The notes: generated by a model not told the origin, from the letters alone. A stretch of 5,180 nt of DNA from Ectopseudomonas composti (GCA_946886245.1 CAMPIF010000355.1:1-5180), one strand, 5' to 3'. Shown: positions 1-5,180, counted from the first letter of the stretch. Translations and numbers: made by a program.

Positions 1-541
1 CACCGGTGGCGATCCACAGCGAAGCCACCAGCTGCACCAGCATGGCCGGCACCGCGACGCGCGAGAGCAGGTCGAGGCCCTTGTAGCCGACGAAGGCGGT
101 GAGGCAGAAACCGAAGCCGAACAGCACCATCAGAGGGATGGTCAGGCTTTCGGGCAGGCCAAGGATTTTCACCAGGACGATGGCGATGGTCGCCGTGCCC
201 CAGGCGTACCAGCCGATCTGGGTGAAGCCGAGAAGCATGTCGGACAGCTTGCTGCCCACCTCGCCGAAGCAGAAGCGCCCCATCAGCACCGAGTTCAGGC
301 CACTGCGGCAGGCGATCAGGCCCAGCACGGCGGCATACAGGCCGAGCAGCAGGTTACCGATCACCGCAGCCCAGAGCAGGGTAGTGAAGTCGAAGGCCAT
401 GCCGATCTTGCCGCCGGCGAACATGGTGGCGGTGAAGAAGGTGAAACCGAACAACAGGATGGCGGTGGAGAACAGCCCCTTGCGCGCGCCGTTGGGCACC
501 TCGCTCAGGGGGTAATCGCTATCGGGGGTGACGTTGCTCAT
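1..541 (-). CDS. codB: Cytosine permease CodB, N-terminal part (cut by window edge)
   Basis: This is an NCS1-family (nucleobase:cation symporter) inner-membrane transporter, most like CodB, which imports cytosine for deamination by CodA. The 180 residues present begin with a short soluble stretch, then VPNGARKG (residues 16-22) leading into the first helix. About five hydrophobic helices follow, near residues 23-43, 53-78, 103-127, 132-152 and 158-178. Segments matching remembered E. coli CodB are TFFTATMFAGG (34-44), IGNLLLGLYA (61-70), RFCFGEVGSKL (89-99) and TQIGWYAWG (108-115). Full-length CodB is about 419 residues, so less than half is visible. The ATG at 541 is preceded by GGAG at 553-550 with 8 bases of spacing. 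A strong sigma-54 promoter candidate lies just upstream. The gene reads out of the left edge, where codA would be expected. Another NCS1 substrate is possible, but the CodB resemblance is clear. Confidence 0.88.
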   Translation of the reverse strand, partial: MSNVTPDSDYPLSEVPNGARKGLFSTAILLFGFTFFTATMFAGGKIGMAFDFTTLLWAAVIGNLLLGLYAAVLGLIACRSGLNSVLMGRFCFGEVGSKLSDMLLGFTQIGWYAWGTATIAIVLVKILGLPESLTIPLMVLFGFGFCLTAFVGYKGLDLLSRVAVPAMLVQLVASLWIATG

Positions 542-579
542 GGACCTGGCTCCGGTATGGATGGTGAAGCCTTGGTGAA

Positions 580-595
580 AGCAGGGGACGTGCCA
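580..595 (-). promoter_or_regulatory. Sigma-54 (-24/-12) promoter of codB
   Basis: On the minus strand 595-580 reads TGGCACGTCCCCTGCT. The sigma-54 consensus is TGGCACG-N4-TTGCW, and all fixed positions match except one (C for the first T of TTGC). The invariant GG and GC dinucleotides have the exact spacing required. With C581 as -12, transcription would start near 569. That gives a leader of about 28 bases containing the GGAG ribosome site at 553-550. A sigma-54 promoter suits cytosine uptake, which supplies ammonium and would be switched on by NtrC under nitrogen limitation. That regulatory link is inference. Confidence 0.75.
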
Positions 596-638
596 GAAAT
601 CAGCGCAGCAGGCCGCTTGGCAAGGTGGCCAAAGGCTC

Positions 639-655
639 TTGTGCGAAATGCACAA
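639..655. promoter_or_regulatory. Dyad upstream of the codB promoter, possible activator site
   Basis: TTGTGC and GCACAA form a perfect 6-base inverted repeat separated by 5 bases (GAAAT). The centre is about 78 bases upstream of the predicted codB start of transcription, where enhancer-binding activators of sigma-54 can bind. The half-sites carry GTGC/GCAC as in NtrC sites, but in the opposite order to the classical GCAC...GTGC arrangement. Assignment to NtrC is therefore unproven. Confidence 0.35.
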
Positions 656-671
656 AGAAAAGCACTTATAA

Positions 672-685
672 AGCGACGTATCGCT
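672..685. promoter_or_regulatory. Second short dyad upstream of codB
   Basis: AGCGA and TCGCT form a 5-base inverted repeat around CGTA, centred about 110 bases before the predicted codB start of transcription. Together with the dyad at 639-655 it could form an upstream activator region. It is short enough to occur by chance, and no known motif is recognised. Confidence 0.2.
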
Positions 686-703
686 CAATATTTGTGAGTG
701 TAG

Positions 704-739
704 AACAAAAGTGGTGCGCGACGCTGCGGTCGCGCACCA
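704..739 (-). terminator. Probable intrinsic terminator after fic
   Basis: TGGTGCGCGAC (712-722) and GTCGCGCACCA (729-739) form a perfect 11-base, very GC-rich stem with a 6-base loop. Read on the minus strand it is followed by CTTTTGTTCT, an imperfect U-tract, about 100 bases after the fic stop codon. It would separate fic transcription from the codB promoter. An overlapping alternative hairpin, CGCTGC (722-727) with GCAGCG (744-749), is followed on the plus strand by T6 at 751-756, so the element may work in both directions. Alternatively the 28-base palindrome could be a protein-binding site for codB. Confidence 0.55.
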
Positions 740-840
740 GCGTGCAGCGGTTTTTTGCGGCTATAGGCGCTGGCCTGGCGCGAAGACTGTGCCGGTCTAG
801 CCTTTTGGCTACCTATCAGCCACTCAATCCCCAGAGAAGC

Positions 841-2373
841 CTACTGCAGGGGAGCCAGCGTCACCTCCGATTCCGGTTCTTCCGGCGCATGCAGGTCGGC
901 GTAGATGTTCTCTGCCAGCGCAATATCTTCATCCGTCAGGTGCTGGAACACGCTCGTCCGCTTACGCTTGGAGACACGCCCGCTGTTCTCGTAAATCACC
1001 GCGATAAGCAGCTCAAGGTCCCGGTTCGACAGGTCCAGCTCGCGATTCATCTGCTCTTTGAATCTATCGCGGCGGACGAGATGGTTGACCTCATCACGCA
1101 TGAGTCCATCCAGAACTCGTGCAGCGCTTTTATTGACCTCGCCCTGCAGATCAGTGAAGTCCAGGTGGGCGAACAGATGGGCATGCGCCTCATCCAGTTC
1201 AGGGTCGCTGGCCAAGTCCTTCCGGCGGTACTGCGTAGCGCTAAGTAGCCGCCGTGACAGTGCGTCGAGCGTGCCGATGTAACTGTCCAGGTTGACCAGA
1301 AGACCGGCAGAGATGGGCAGGATGATGCCCTGCAGCTTGAGGCCTTCATTGGCCAGGATGTCCTGCATGATGAAGCGGGACAACCGGCCGTTGCCGTCCA
1401 TGAAAGGATGGATGTAGATAAAGCTGTGCGCGATCGCGTTTAGCTTCACTAGCGCTGGGGCATCACTGCGCATGACGCGCTCACGCATGACGAACCACTC
1501 TTCCATCATCTCAGGCACGGTTTCCGGCGCCGGCGGGATCAGGTGGATCAGATCGCCGCGGCCGAGCCAGTTCTGCAGATGCCTGTATGCGCCAATGGAC
1601 GGATCGGGGCGCCCCGTGCCTAGGGCTATCCGGTGGATGTCGAAGAGAAACTCCTCATCCAGCGGGCGCTGGCCCGCCTGTTCCAGCACACGGACAAAGC
1701 GCAAGACTCGATCAGGTGTTGGACGCTCATGCTCGATTTCATATGAGCTGCGAGTCTCGGTGGTCAGTAGGTACTGCGCCGCTCTGGCAATCTCGGTGAC
1801 CGAGAAATCAACCATCTGGTCATGCATGCGCTCGACTATTTGTGCATTCAAAAGGCTGTCGTCTGCCCAGCCCCGGCGGCTAATCAGCGCTGAAAGCCGA
1901 GGTGTTCCCAGGAGATTCATCCGTACGCGATGCCTGCGCGACATCTCCTCTGGGCCGGTGAAATATTTCTCCGGTGGCAGCAGGTGCTCATAGGGAATGT
2001 TCTGGGCGGCGTCGGGCAGAGGCAACGGGTGGCCTGCAATGTTCTCGCAGATATACCAGAGCCGGCGCAGATAGCCGCTGGCTGGCTTCCCAGCGATTGC
2101 AGCAACCAGGTCATCGCGGACAGCGGGAATCTGCAAGGCGCGCTCCAGGACGCCCAGATTTACCCCTTCGTAGGAGAGCGCAAAGAGCATCTGGTCGATG
2201 GGGCGTTGCTCTCTGGCGTAACCCTTGGTGAAGACCTCTACGTTGACACCACCAGCGGACTGAGAGAGCGCCTGGCGCGAGCCTATGACGCACTCACGAT
2301 CAAGCGGCACACAGCGAAGATCGAGGGCGTTGATCAGCCAGCTGTATCCGGCTCGCTCAATGGGATTTCGCAT
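841..2373 (-). CDS. Fic-domain protein, probable AMP-transferase (AMPylator)
   Basis: Fic proteins usually transfer AMP from ATP to a hydroxyl side chain of a target protein. The 510 residues have the architecture of the large bacterial Fic family. An N-terminal region carries FALSYEGVNLGVL (64-76), GYLRRLWYICE (100-110) and YFTG...RRHRVRMNLLGT (137-157). A candidate inhibitory helix is SYEIEH (210-215). The flap is around HLIPPAPETVPEMM (277-290). The active-site loop HPFMDGNGRLSR (322-333) is complete, with catalytic His322, acidic Asp326 and both arginines. The C-terminal part ends in a helical segment around RKRTSVFQHLTDEDI (470-484). The usual motif S/T-x-x-x-E-G/N has His215 in place of Gly/Asn, while Glu214 is kept. 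No antitoxin gene is adjacent, consistent with self-inhibition. The start ATG at 2373 has AGGA 8 bases upstream and its own promoter. The target protein is unknown. The gene appears less GC-rich than its right-hand neighbours, which suggests acquisition. Confidence 0.9.
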   Translation of the reverse strand: MRNPIERAGYSWLINALDLRCVPLDRECVIGSRQALSQSAGGVNVEVFTKGYAREQRPIDQMLFALSYEGVNLGVLERALQIPAVRDDLVAAIAGKPASGYLRRLWYICENIAGHPLPLPDAAQNIPYEHLLPPEKYFTGPEEMSRRHRVRMNLLGTPRLSALISRRGWADDSLLNAQIVERMHDQMVDFSVTEIARAAQYLLTTETRSSYEIEHERPTPDRVLRFVRVLEQAGQRPLDEEFLFDIHRIALGTGRPDPSIGAYRHLQNWLGRGDLIHLIPPAPETVPEMMEEWFVMRERVMRSDAPALVKLNAIAHSFIYIHPFMDGNGRLSRFIMQDILANEGLKLQGIILPISAGLLVNLDSYIGTLDALSRRLLSATQYRRKDLASDPELDEAHAHLFAHLDFTDLQGEVNKSAARVLDGLMRDEVNHLVRRDRFKEQMNRELDLSNRDLELLIAVIYENSGRVSKRKRTSVFQHLTDEDIALAENIYADLHAPEEPESEVTLAPLQ

Positions 2374-2379
2374 GGCGAA

Positions 2380-2393
2380 TTTCCTATAGGAAA
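2380..2393. promoter_or_regulatory. Perfect 14-base palindrome over the fic leader, candidate operator
   Basis: TTTCCTATAGGAAA is its own reverse complement. It starts about 10 bases past the predicted -10 box, so it covers or abuts the start of transcription. Its minus-strand AGGAAA is also the fic ribosome binding site, 8 bases before the ATG. A dimeric repressor bound here could block transcription. No cognate regulator gene is visible; autoregulation by the Fic protein or control by a distant regulator are both possible. Confidence 0.5.
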
Positions 2394-2402
2394 CGCGAGA
2401 AA

Positions 2403-2430
2403 ACTATAATTCATACGGTGTTCTTGTAAA
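2403..2430 (-). promoter_or_regulatory. Sigma-70-type promoter of fic
   Basis: On the minus strand TTTACA (2430-2425, -35) is separated by 16 bases from TATAGT (2408-2403, -10). The predicted start of transcription near 2396 leaves a leader of roughly 23 bases to the fic ATG. The stretch is strongly AT-rich compared with the flanking genes. The TTGACT at 2443-2438 is an alternative -35 but is too far from the -10 box. Confidence 0.55.
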
Positions 2431-2440
2431 AACTTATAGT
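2403..2440. repeat. 7-base inverted repeat bracketing the fic promoter
   Basis: ACTATAA (2403-2409) and TTATAGT (2434-2440) are exact reverse complements 24 bases apart. They enclose the -35 box and overlap the -10 box. The core CTATA also occurs in the neighbouring palindrome at 2380-2393, so three related CTATA(A/G) elements lie within about 60 bases. This arrangement suits cooperative regulator binding, but AT-rich chance similarity cannot be excluded. Confidence 0.4.
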
Positions 2441-2520
2441 CAACTGCCCAGGCCATGAGCACCAAAGAGCTTACGAGGGAGGCGAGACAGACTACCGGTA
2501 CTGCCTAAAGGCTCTCCAAT

Positions 2521-2720
2521 ATCGCGCCGCAGGTTGGTCTGATCGACGCGGATGCTGTCAATCACCTCACATCTTTAACACTCCACCACTGAAACGGCTC
2601 GTACCTCACTTCGGCTTGAGGACAGTGCTGCTTCGTTTTCAGGTCGAAGGCGGCGTTCATGTTCATGGCAGCCGCTTCAATTTGTGGTGCCAGGGAGACC
2701 TGGCCCAGCCGTTCGTAGGC
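2521..2720 (-). pseudogene. Decayed fragment of an ISL3-family transposase
   Basis: Downstream of phaJ the minus strand reads YERLGQVSLAPQIEA, then AMNMNAAFDLKTKQHCPQAEV, which resembles the ISL3 transposase core (typically AMDMN...LPxAxVVYDxFHVV). The frame then breaks. TTTCAGTGGTGG gives FQWW, but inserting one base after TTTCA restores FHVV. Five codons later, one of them TAA at 2577-2575, the matching frame continues EVIDSIRVDQTNLRRD to about 2521. The FHVV-to-EVID distance equals that of intact relatives, so the break is one deleted base plus one nonsense change. The expected Asp in MDM is Asn and the Asp before FHVV is Glu, so it is catalytically dead. No IS ends or flanking repeats are visible. 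The remaining sequence to about 2440 has no recognisable similarity. The family call rests on remembered motifs. Confidence 0.65.
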
Positions 2721-2721
2721 G

Positions 2722-3195
2722 TTACGTAACAACAGTCACCTGCGGCATCGGCGGCATGGTCACGGTCTGCTCGCTGGCCGGGGCGAGCACTTCGGCTTCG
2801 CCGTCGACCACTTGCTTGCCGTCCTGGTTGTACACGCGGGTGGCGATGCGTACGCGGTTCTTCGGCAGTTTTTCCAGCACTTCCAGCTTCACAGTCAGGG
2901 TGTCGCCGAGCTTCACCGGGCGGGTGAACTTGAGCTGCTGGCCGAGGTAGATGGTGCCCGGGCCGGGCAGGCGGCAGGCGATGGCAGCGCTGATCAAGGC
3001 ACCGGTGAACATGCCATGGGCGATGCGCTCCTTGAACATCGTCTCGGCGGCGAAGGCGGCGTCCAGGTGTACCGGGTTGTTGTCGCCGGAGACGGCGGCG
3101 AACAGCTGCACATCGCGCTCTTCCACGGTCTTCTCGAAGGCCGCTTGTTGGCCGACGCTGAGGGCTTCGTAAGGGATATTGGTGACCTGAGTCAT
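2722..3195 (-). CDS. phaJ: (R)-specific enoyl-CoA hydratase PhaJ (MaoC-like hotdog fold)
   Basis: PhaJ hydrates trans-2-enoyl-CoA from beta-oxidation to (R)-3-hydroxyacyl-CoA, the monomer used by PHA synthase. The hydratase-2 signature FAAVSGDNNPVHLDAAFA lies at residues 33-50 counted from the ATG, with the catalytic Asp38 and His43. Other family segments are ERIAHGMFTGALISAAIA, LPGPGTIYLGQQLKF and RPVKLGD. The protein is 157 residues, normal for the family. A GTG at 3201 is in frame, but it overlaps the Shine-Dalgarno AAGGAG (3206-3201). The ATG at 3195, 5 bases after that site, is the real start and overlaps the upstream hydrolase stop as ATGA, suggesting translational coupling. Sequence and the neighbouring hydrolase and fadD2 point to the PhaJ1 subtype of Pseudomonas; the subtype is inferred. 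Transcription is from the hydrolase side. Confidence 0.9.
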   Translation of the reverse strand: MTQVTNIPYEALSVGQQAAFEKTVEERDVQLFAAVSGDNNPVHLDAAFAAETMFKERIAHGMFTGALISAAIACRLPGPGTIYLGQQLKFTRPVKLGDTLTVKLEVLEKLPKNRVRIATRVYNQDGKQVVDGEAEVLAPASEQTVTMPPMPQVTVVT

Positions 3196-4142
3196 GGACA
3201 CTCCTTGATTGGGCTTCGACCCTGGCTCAGCGCCTGCTGCAGCCAGTCGATCAGGTGGGCGGTGACCTCGTCGCGATTACTCTCGTTGAGCAGCTCATGA
3301 CGGGCCTCGGGATAAATCTTCAGTTGCACGTCGCGCACGCCGGCCTCGCGCAGGGCGCCAGCCAGATCACCCAGGCGCTTGCCGTCGCTGACCGGGTCGC
3401 GCGAGCCGCCAATGACCAGCAGCGGCAGGTCGGCATCGATCTGCGCCAGGTTGCTGGTCGGGGTGATGCGCTGCAGGCCATCGAGCAGGTCGCACCACAA
3501 CTGCGTGGTGCAGACGAAGCCGCACAGCGGATCGGTCACGTATTTGTCCACTTCCGCCGGGTCGCGGCTGAGCCAGTCGAAGGCCGTGCGGTTGGGCTTG
3601 AAAGCCTTGTTGAACGAGCCGAAGGAGAGAAAATCGATGACCTTGCTGCGCCCCTTGGGGCCCAGGCGCCAGCGCTCGAAGCCGGCGATCAGCCTGGCGG
3701 CCTTGTACAGCGCCACGGGCTGGTAATTGGAGCCGCAGAGCACGGCGCCCTGGAGGCTGCAGCTATGGCCCAGCAGATAGGCCATGCCGATGTAGCTGCC
3801 CATGCTGTGGCCGAACAGGAAGATCGGCGTATGCGGGTGCTGCTGGCGAATGTGGTGGTTGAGGGTGGACAGGTCGCCGACCACCTTGCTCCAGCCATCT
3901 TCATCAGCGTAGTGGCCAAGGGTGCCGCGTTCTGCGGTGGCACCATGGCCGCGCTGGTCCAGCGCGTAGAGCGCGAAGCCCGCCGCTACCAGGGCTTCAG
4001 CCAGACGTGCGTAGCGCAGGCTGTGCTCGGCCATGCCGTGGGCGAGCATGACCGCCGCGCGTGGCGGCTCGTCGCCGTACCAGTGATTGACCTGCAATGG
4101 CGTGCCATCGCTGGCGTTGATAACGAAGGCGTCGTGGCGCAT
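3192..4142 (-). CDS. Alpha/beta hydrolase, monoacylglycerol lipase / lysophospholipase type
   Basis: This is a serine hydrolase of the Hydrolase_4 (PldB / monoglyceride lipase) family, probably releasing fatty acids from monoacylglycerols or lysophospholipids. The 316 residues carry the oxyanion motif HGMAEHS (35-41), then LDQRGHG (61-67), the nucleophile elbow GHSMG (111-115, Ser113), the acid GSRDP (246-250, Asp249) and the histidine in EARHELLNE (His282), so the triad is complete. There is no signal peptide, which predicts a cytoplasmic enzyme. An upstream in-frame ATG at 4199 would add 19 residues, but the ATG at 4142 has AAGGA about 6 bases before it and begins MRHDAFVINASDG, as in relatives, so it is preferred. 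The stop overlaps the phaJ start by ATGA, forming a two-gene operon divergent from fadD2. The exact substrate is unproven; the context favours lipid or PHA metabolism. Confidence 0.88.
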   Translation of the reverse strand: MRHDAFVINASDGTPLQVNHWYGDEPPRAAVMLAHGMAEHSLRYARLAEALVAAGFALYALDQRGHGATAERGTLGHYADEDGWSKVVGDLSTLNHHIRQQHPHTPIFLFGHSMGSYIGMAYLLGHSCSLQGAVLCGSNYQPVALYKAARLIAGFERWRLGPKGRSKVIDFLSFGSFNKAFKPNRTAFDWLSRDPAEVDKYVTDPLCGFVCTTQLWCDLLDGLQRITPTSNLAQIDADLPLLVIGGSRDPVSDGKRLGDLAGALREAGVRDVQLKIYPEARHELLNESNRDEVTAHLIDWLQQALSQGRSPIKECP

Positions 4143-4292
4143 GGCGAATCCTTGTGCCGGGAGTTGGCGGCATTGTGCACCTTGCTTGTCATCACGCAAA
4201 GCACCGTCGAATTTCCATCGAGCCGCAAAGATCGGTTACGAATCACTACATTTATTGCGAAATTCAGCCCATCAATGACGCCTTCGAGCTAT

Positions 4293-4320
4293 TTGCGGCG
4301 CCGCTCTGAACTGCTACTTT
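4293..4320 (+). promoter_or_regulatory. Possible sigma-70-type promoter of fadD2
   Basis: TTGCGG (4293-4298) and TACTTT (4315-4320) are separated by 16 bases and lie about 55 bases before the fadD2 ATG. The -10 box is only a fair match. A perfect 10-base palindrome, GCGGCGCCGC (4295-4304), overlaps the -35 box and spacer. A short hairpin, CCCGC (4330-4334) with GCGGG (4338-4342), lies in the presumed leader. No PsrA-like (GAAAC-N4-GTTTC) site is seen. I find no convincing promoter for the divergent hydrolase in 4143-4374. Confidence 0.35.
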
Positions 4321-4374
4321 CCGGGCAGTCCCGCACCGCGGGCCAGATCACTTCAGGGGAAGAGGACAAGAACA

Positions 4375-5180
4375 ATGCAACCTGATTTCTGGAACGACAA
4401 GCGCGCGCCCGGCGTGCCCAACGATATCGGCCTGTCCAGCTACAAGTCGGTGATCGAAGTATTCGAGCGCTCATGCAAACGTTTCGCCGACCGGCCGGCC
4501 TTCAGCAACCTGGGCGTCACGCTGACCTATGCCGAGCTGGATCGCCTCTCCGCGACCTTCGCCGCCTACCTGCAGAAGCACACCGACCTCAAGCCGGGCG
4601 ATCGTATCGCGGTGCAGATGCCCAACGTGCTGCAGTATCCGATCGCCGTGTTCGGCGCCATGCGCGCCGGGCTGATCGTGGTCAACACCAATCCGCTGTA
4701 CACCGCGCGCGAGATGCGCCACCAGTTCAAGGATGCCGGGGTGCGTGCGCTGGTGTACCTGAACATGTTCGGCAAGTTGGTGCAGGAAGTGCTGCCCGAT
4801 ACCGAGATCGAGTACCTGATCGAAGCCAGGATGGGCGACATGTTGCCGAGCCTCAAGGGCTGGCTGGTCAACACCGTGGTGAAGAAGGTCAAGAAGATGG
4901 TGCCCGACTACCATCTGCCCCAGGCCATTGCCTTCAAGCAGGTGCTCAAGCAGGGCCACGGTCAGACGCTGACACCGGTCAAGGCCGGTCACGACGACAT
5001 CGCCGTGCTGCAGTACACCGGCGGCACCACCGGCGTGGCCAAGGGCGCCATGCTCACCCACGGCAACCTGGTGGCCAACATGCTGCAGGTGGATGCCTGC
5101 CTGGCGCAGCTCGGTGAAGATGGCACGCCGCTGATGAAGCAGGGCCAGGAGATCATGATCGCGCCGCTGCCGCTCTACCA
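4375..5180 (+). CDS. fadD2: Long-chain fatty-acid-CoA ligase FadD2, N-terminal part (cut by window edge)
   Basis: FadD activates free long-chain fatty acids to acyl-CoA through an acyl-adenylate, coupling uptake to beta-oxidation at the inner membrane. The 268 codons present begin MQPDFWNDKRAPGVP and continue with YKSVIEVFERSCKRFADRPAF (23-43) and MPNVLQYPIAVFGAMRAG (82-99). The adenylate-forming P-loop signature YTGGTTGVAKGAMLTHGN is at 214-231. Family members are about 560 residues, so roughly half is visible and the AMP-binding motifs further on are missing. The ATG at 4375 is preceded by GAGG (4362-4365) with 9 bases of spacing. The N-terminus resembles Pseudomonas FadD2 rather than FadD1, which in P. 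aeruginosa is encoded next to it, so fadD1 may follow beyond the right edge. It is divergent from the hydrolase-phaJ unit, and together they form a fatty-acid/PHA precursor module. Confidence 0.92.
   Translation, partial: MQPDFWNDKRAPGVPNDIGLSSYKSVIEVFERSCKRFADRPAFSNLGVTLTYAELDRLSATFAAYLQKHTDLKPGDRIAVQMPNVLQYPIAVFGAMRAGLIVVNTNPLYTAREMRHQFKDAGVRALVYLNMFGKLVQEVLPDTEIEYLIEARMGDMLPSLKGWLVNTVVKKVKKMVPDYHLPQAIAFKQVLKQGHGQTLTPVKAGHDDIAVLQYTGGTTGVAKGAMLTHGNLVANMLQVDACLAQLGEDGTPLMKQGQEIMIAPLPLY

Noticed and set aside
99..515. Plus-strand open frame of 138 codons opposite codB
   Set aside because: The minus strand encodes a convincing membrane transporter over the same bases, and this frame has no motif.
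798..811. Hairpin TAGCC-TTTT-GGCTA about 30 bases after the fic stop
   Set aside because: A 5-base stem without a following T-tract is too weak. The 11-base stem at 712-739 is the better terminator.
625..1248. Plus-strand open frame of 207 codons over the fic 3' end and hairpin
   Set aside because: It crosses the terminator hairpin and lies opposite the conserved Fic C-terminal region, with no recognisable domain and no good ribosome site.
1930..2409. Plus-strand open frame of 159 codons opposite the fic N-terminus, considered as an antitoxin
   Set aside because: Its composition is that of an antisense shadow and it lacks antitoxin or DNA-binding motifs. It also runs across the fic promoter.
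2689..2704. Hairpin GCCAGG-GAGA-CCTGGC just after phaJ as a terminator
   Set aside because: The stem is only 6 bases and no T-tract follows on the minus strand. It lies inside the transposase relic and is probably coding in origin.
3255..4385. Long plus-strand open frame of 376 codons opposite the hydrolase
   Set aside because: It mirrors a gene with a complete catalytic triad, shows no family motif, and runs past the fadD2 start. High GC creates such open frames opposite real genes.
4471..5117. Two open frames (plus and minus, about 200 codons each) inside fadD2
   Set aside because: The third frame encodes a clear acyl-CoA synthetase with its P-loop. The others are low-complexity shadows rich in Arg, Gly, His and Ala.
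1..5180. CRISPR array, tRNA or rRNA gene, riboswitch
   Set aside because: No spaced direct repeats, cloverleaf-like sequence or rRNA segments were seen on either strand by eye.

Overview
The window looks like a chromosomal segment of a Pseudomonas (gamma-proteobacterial) genome, possibly of the P. mendocina / P. alcaligenes type. The basis is remembered protein similarity, strong G/C preference at third codon positions, and the cluster of phaJ, an alpha/beta hydrolase and a divergent fadD2. No database search was possible, so the species is an inference.

Layout, left to right. (1) Positions 1-541, minus strand: the N-terminal 180 residues of a cytosine permease (codB), cut by the window edge. 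(2) Positions 542-840: its leader and control region. This holds a near-consensus sigma-54 promoter 28 bases before the start, two small dyads upstream, and a strong hairpin that probably ends fic transcription. (3) Positions 841-2373, minus strand: a complete 510-residue Fic-domain protein, a probable AMP-transferase with a variant inhibitory motif. It has its own sigma-70-type promoter overlapped by a 14-base perfect palindrome and a 7-base inverted repeat. (4) Positions 2440-2720: a decayed fragment of an ISL3-family transposase. (5) Positions 2722-4142, minus strand: a two-gene unit, an alpha/beta hydrolase of the monoacylglycerol lipase type followed by an (R)-specific enoyl-CoA hydratase (phaJ), overlapping by ATGA. 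(6) Positions 4143-4374: a divergent intergenic region. (7) Positions 4375 to the right edge, plus strand: the first 268 codons of a long-chain acyl-CoA synthetase, FadD2 type.

The right half forms a coherent lipid module. The hydrolase can release fatty acids from acylglycerols, FadD2 activates them to acyl-CoA, and PhaJ diverts the beta-oxidation intermediate trans-2-enoyl-CoA to (R)-3-hydroxyacyl-CoA, the precursor of medium-chain polyhydroxyalkanoate. The left edge is a nitrogen-salvage function, cytosine uptake, whose predicted sigma-54 promoter suggests induction under nitrogen limitation. The fic gene and transposase remnant between them look like an accessory insert next to core metabolic genes.

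I found no clearly new multi-gene system. The most useful observations are the sigma-54 promoter of codB, the dense symmetric operator-like sequence over the fic promoter, the Gly-to-His change in the Fic inhibitory motif, the frameshifted ISL3 relic, and the corrected starts of phaJ and the hydrolase.
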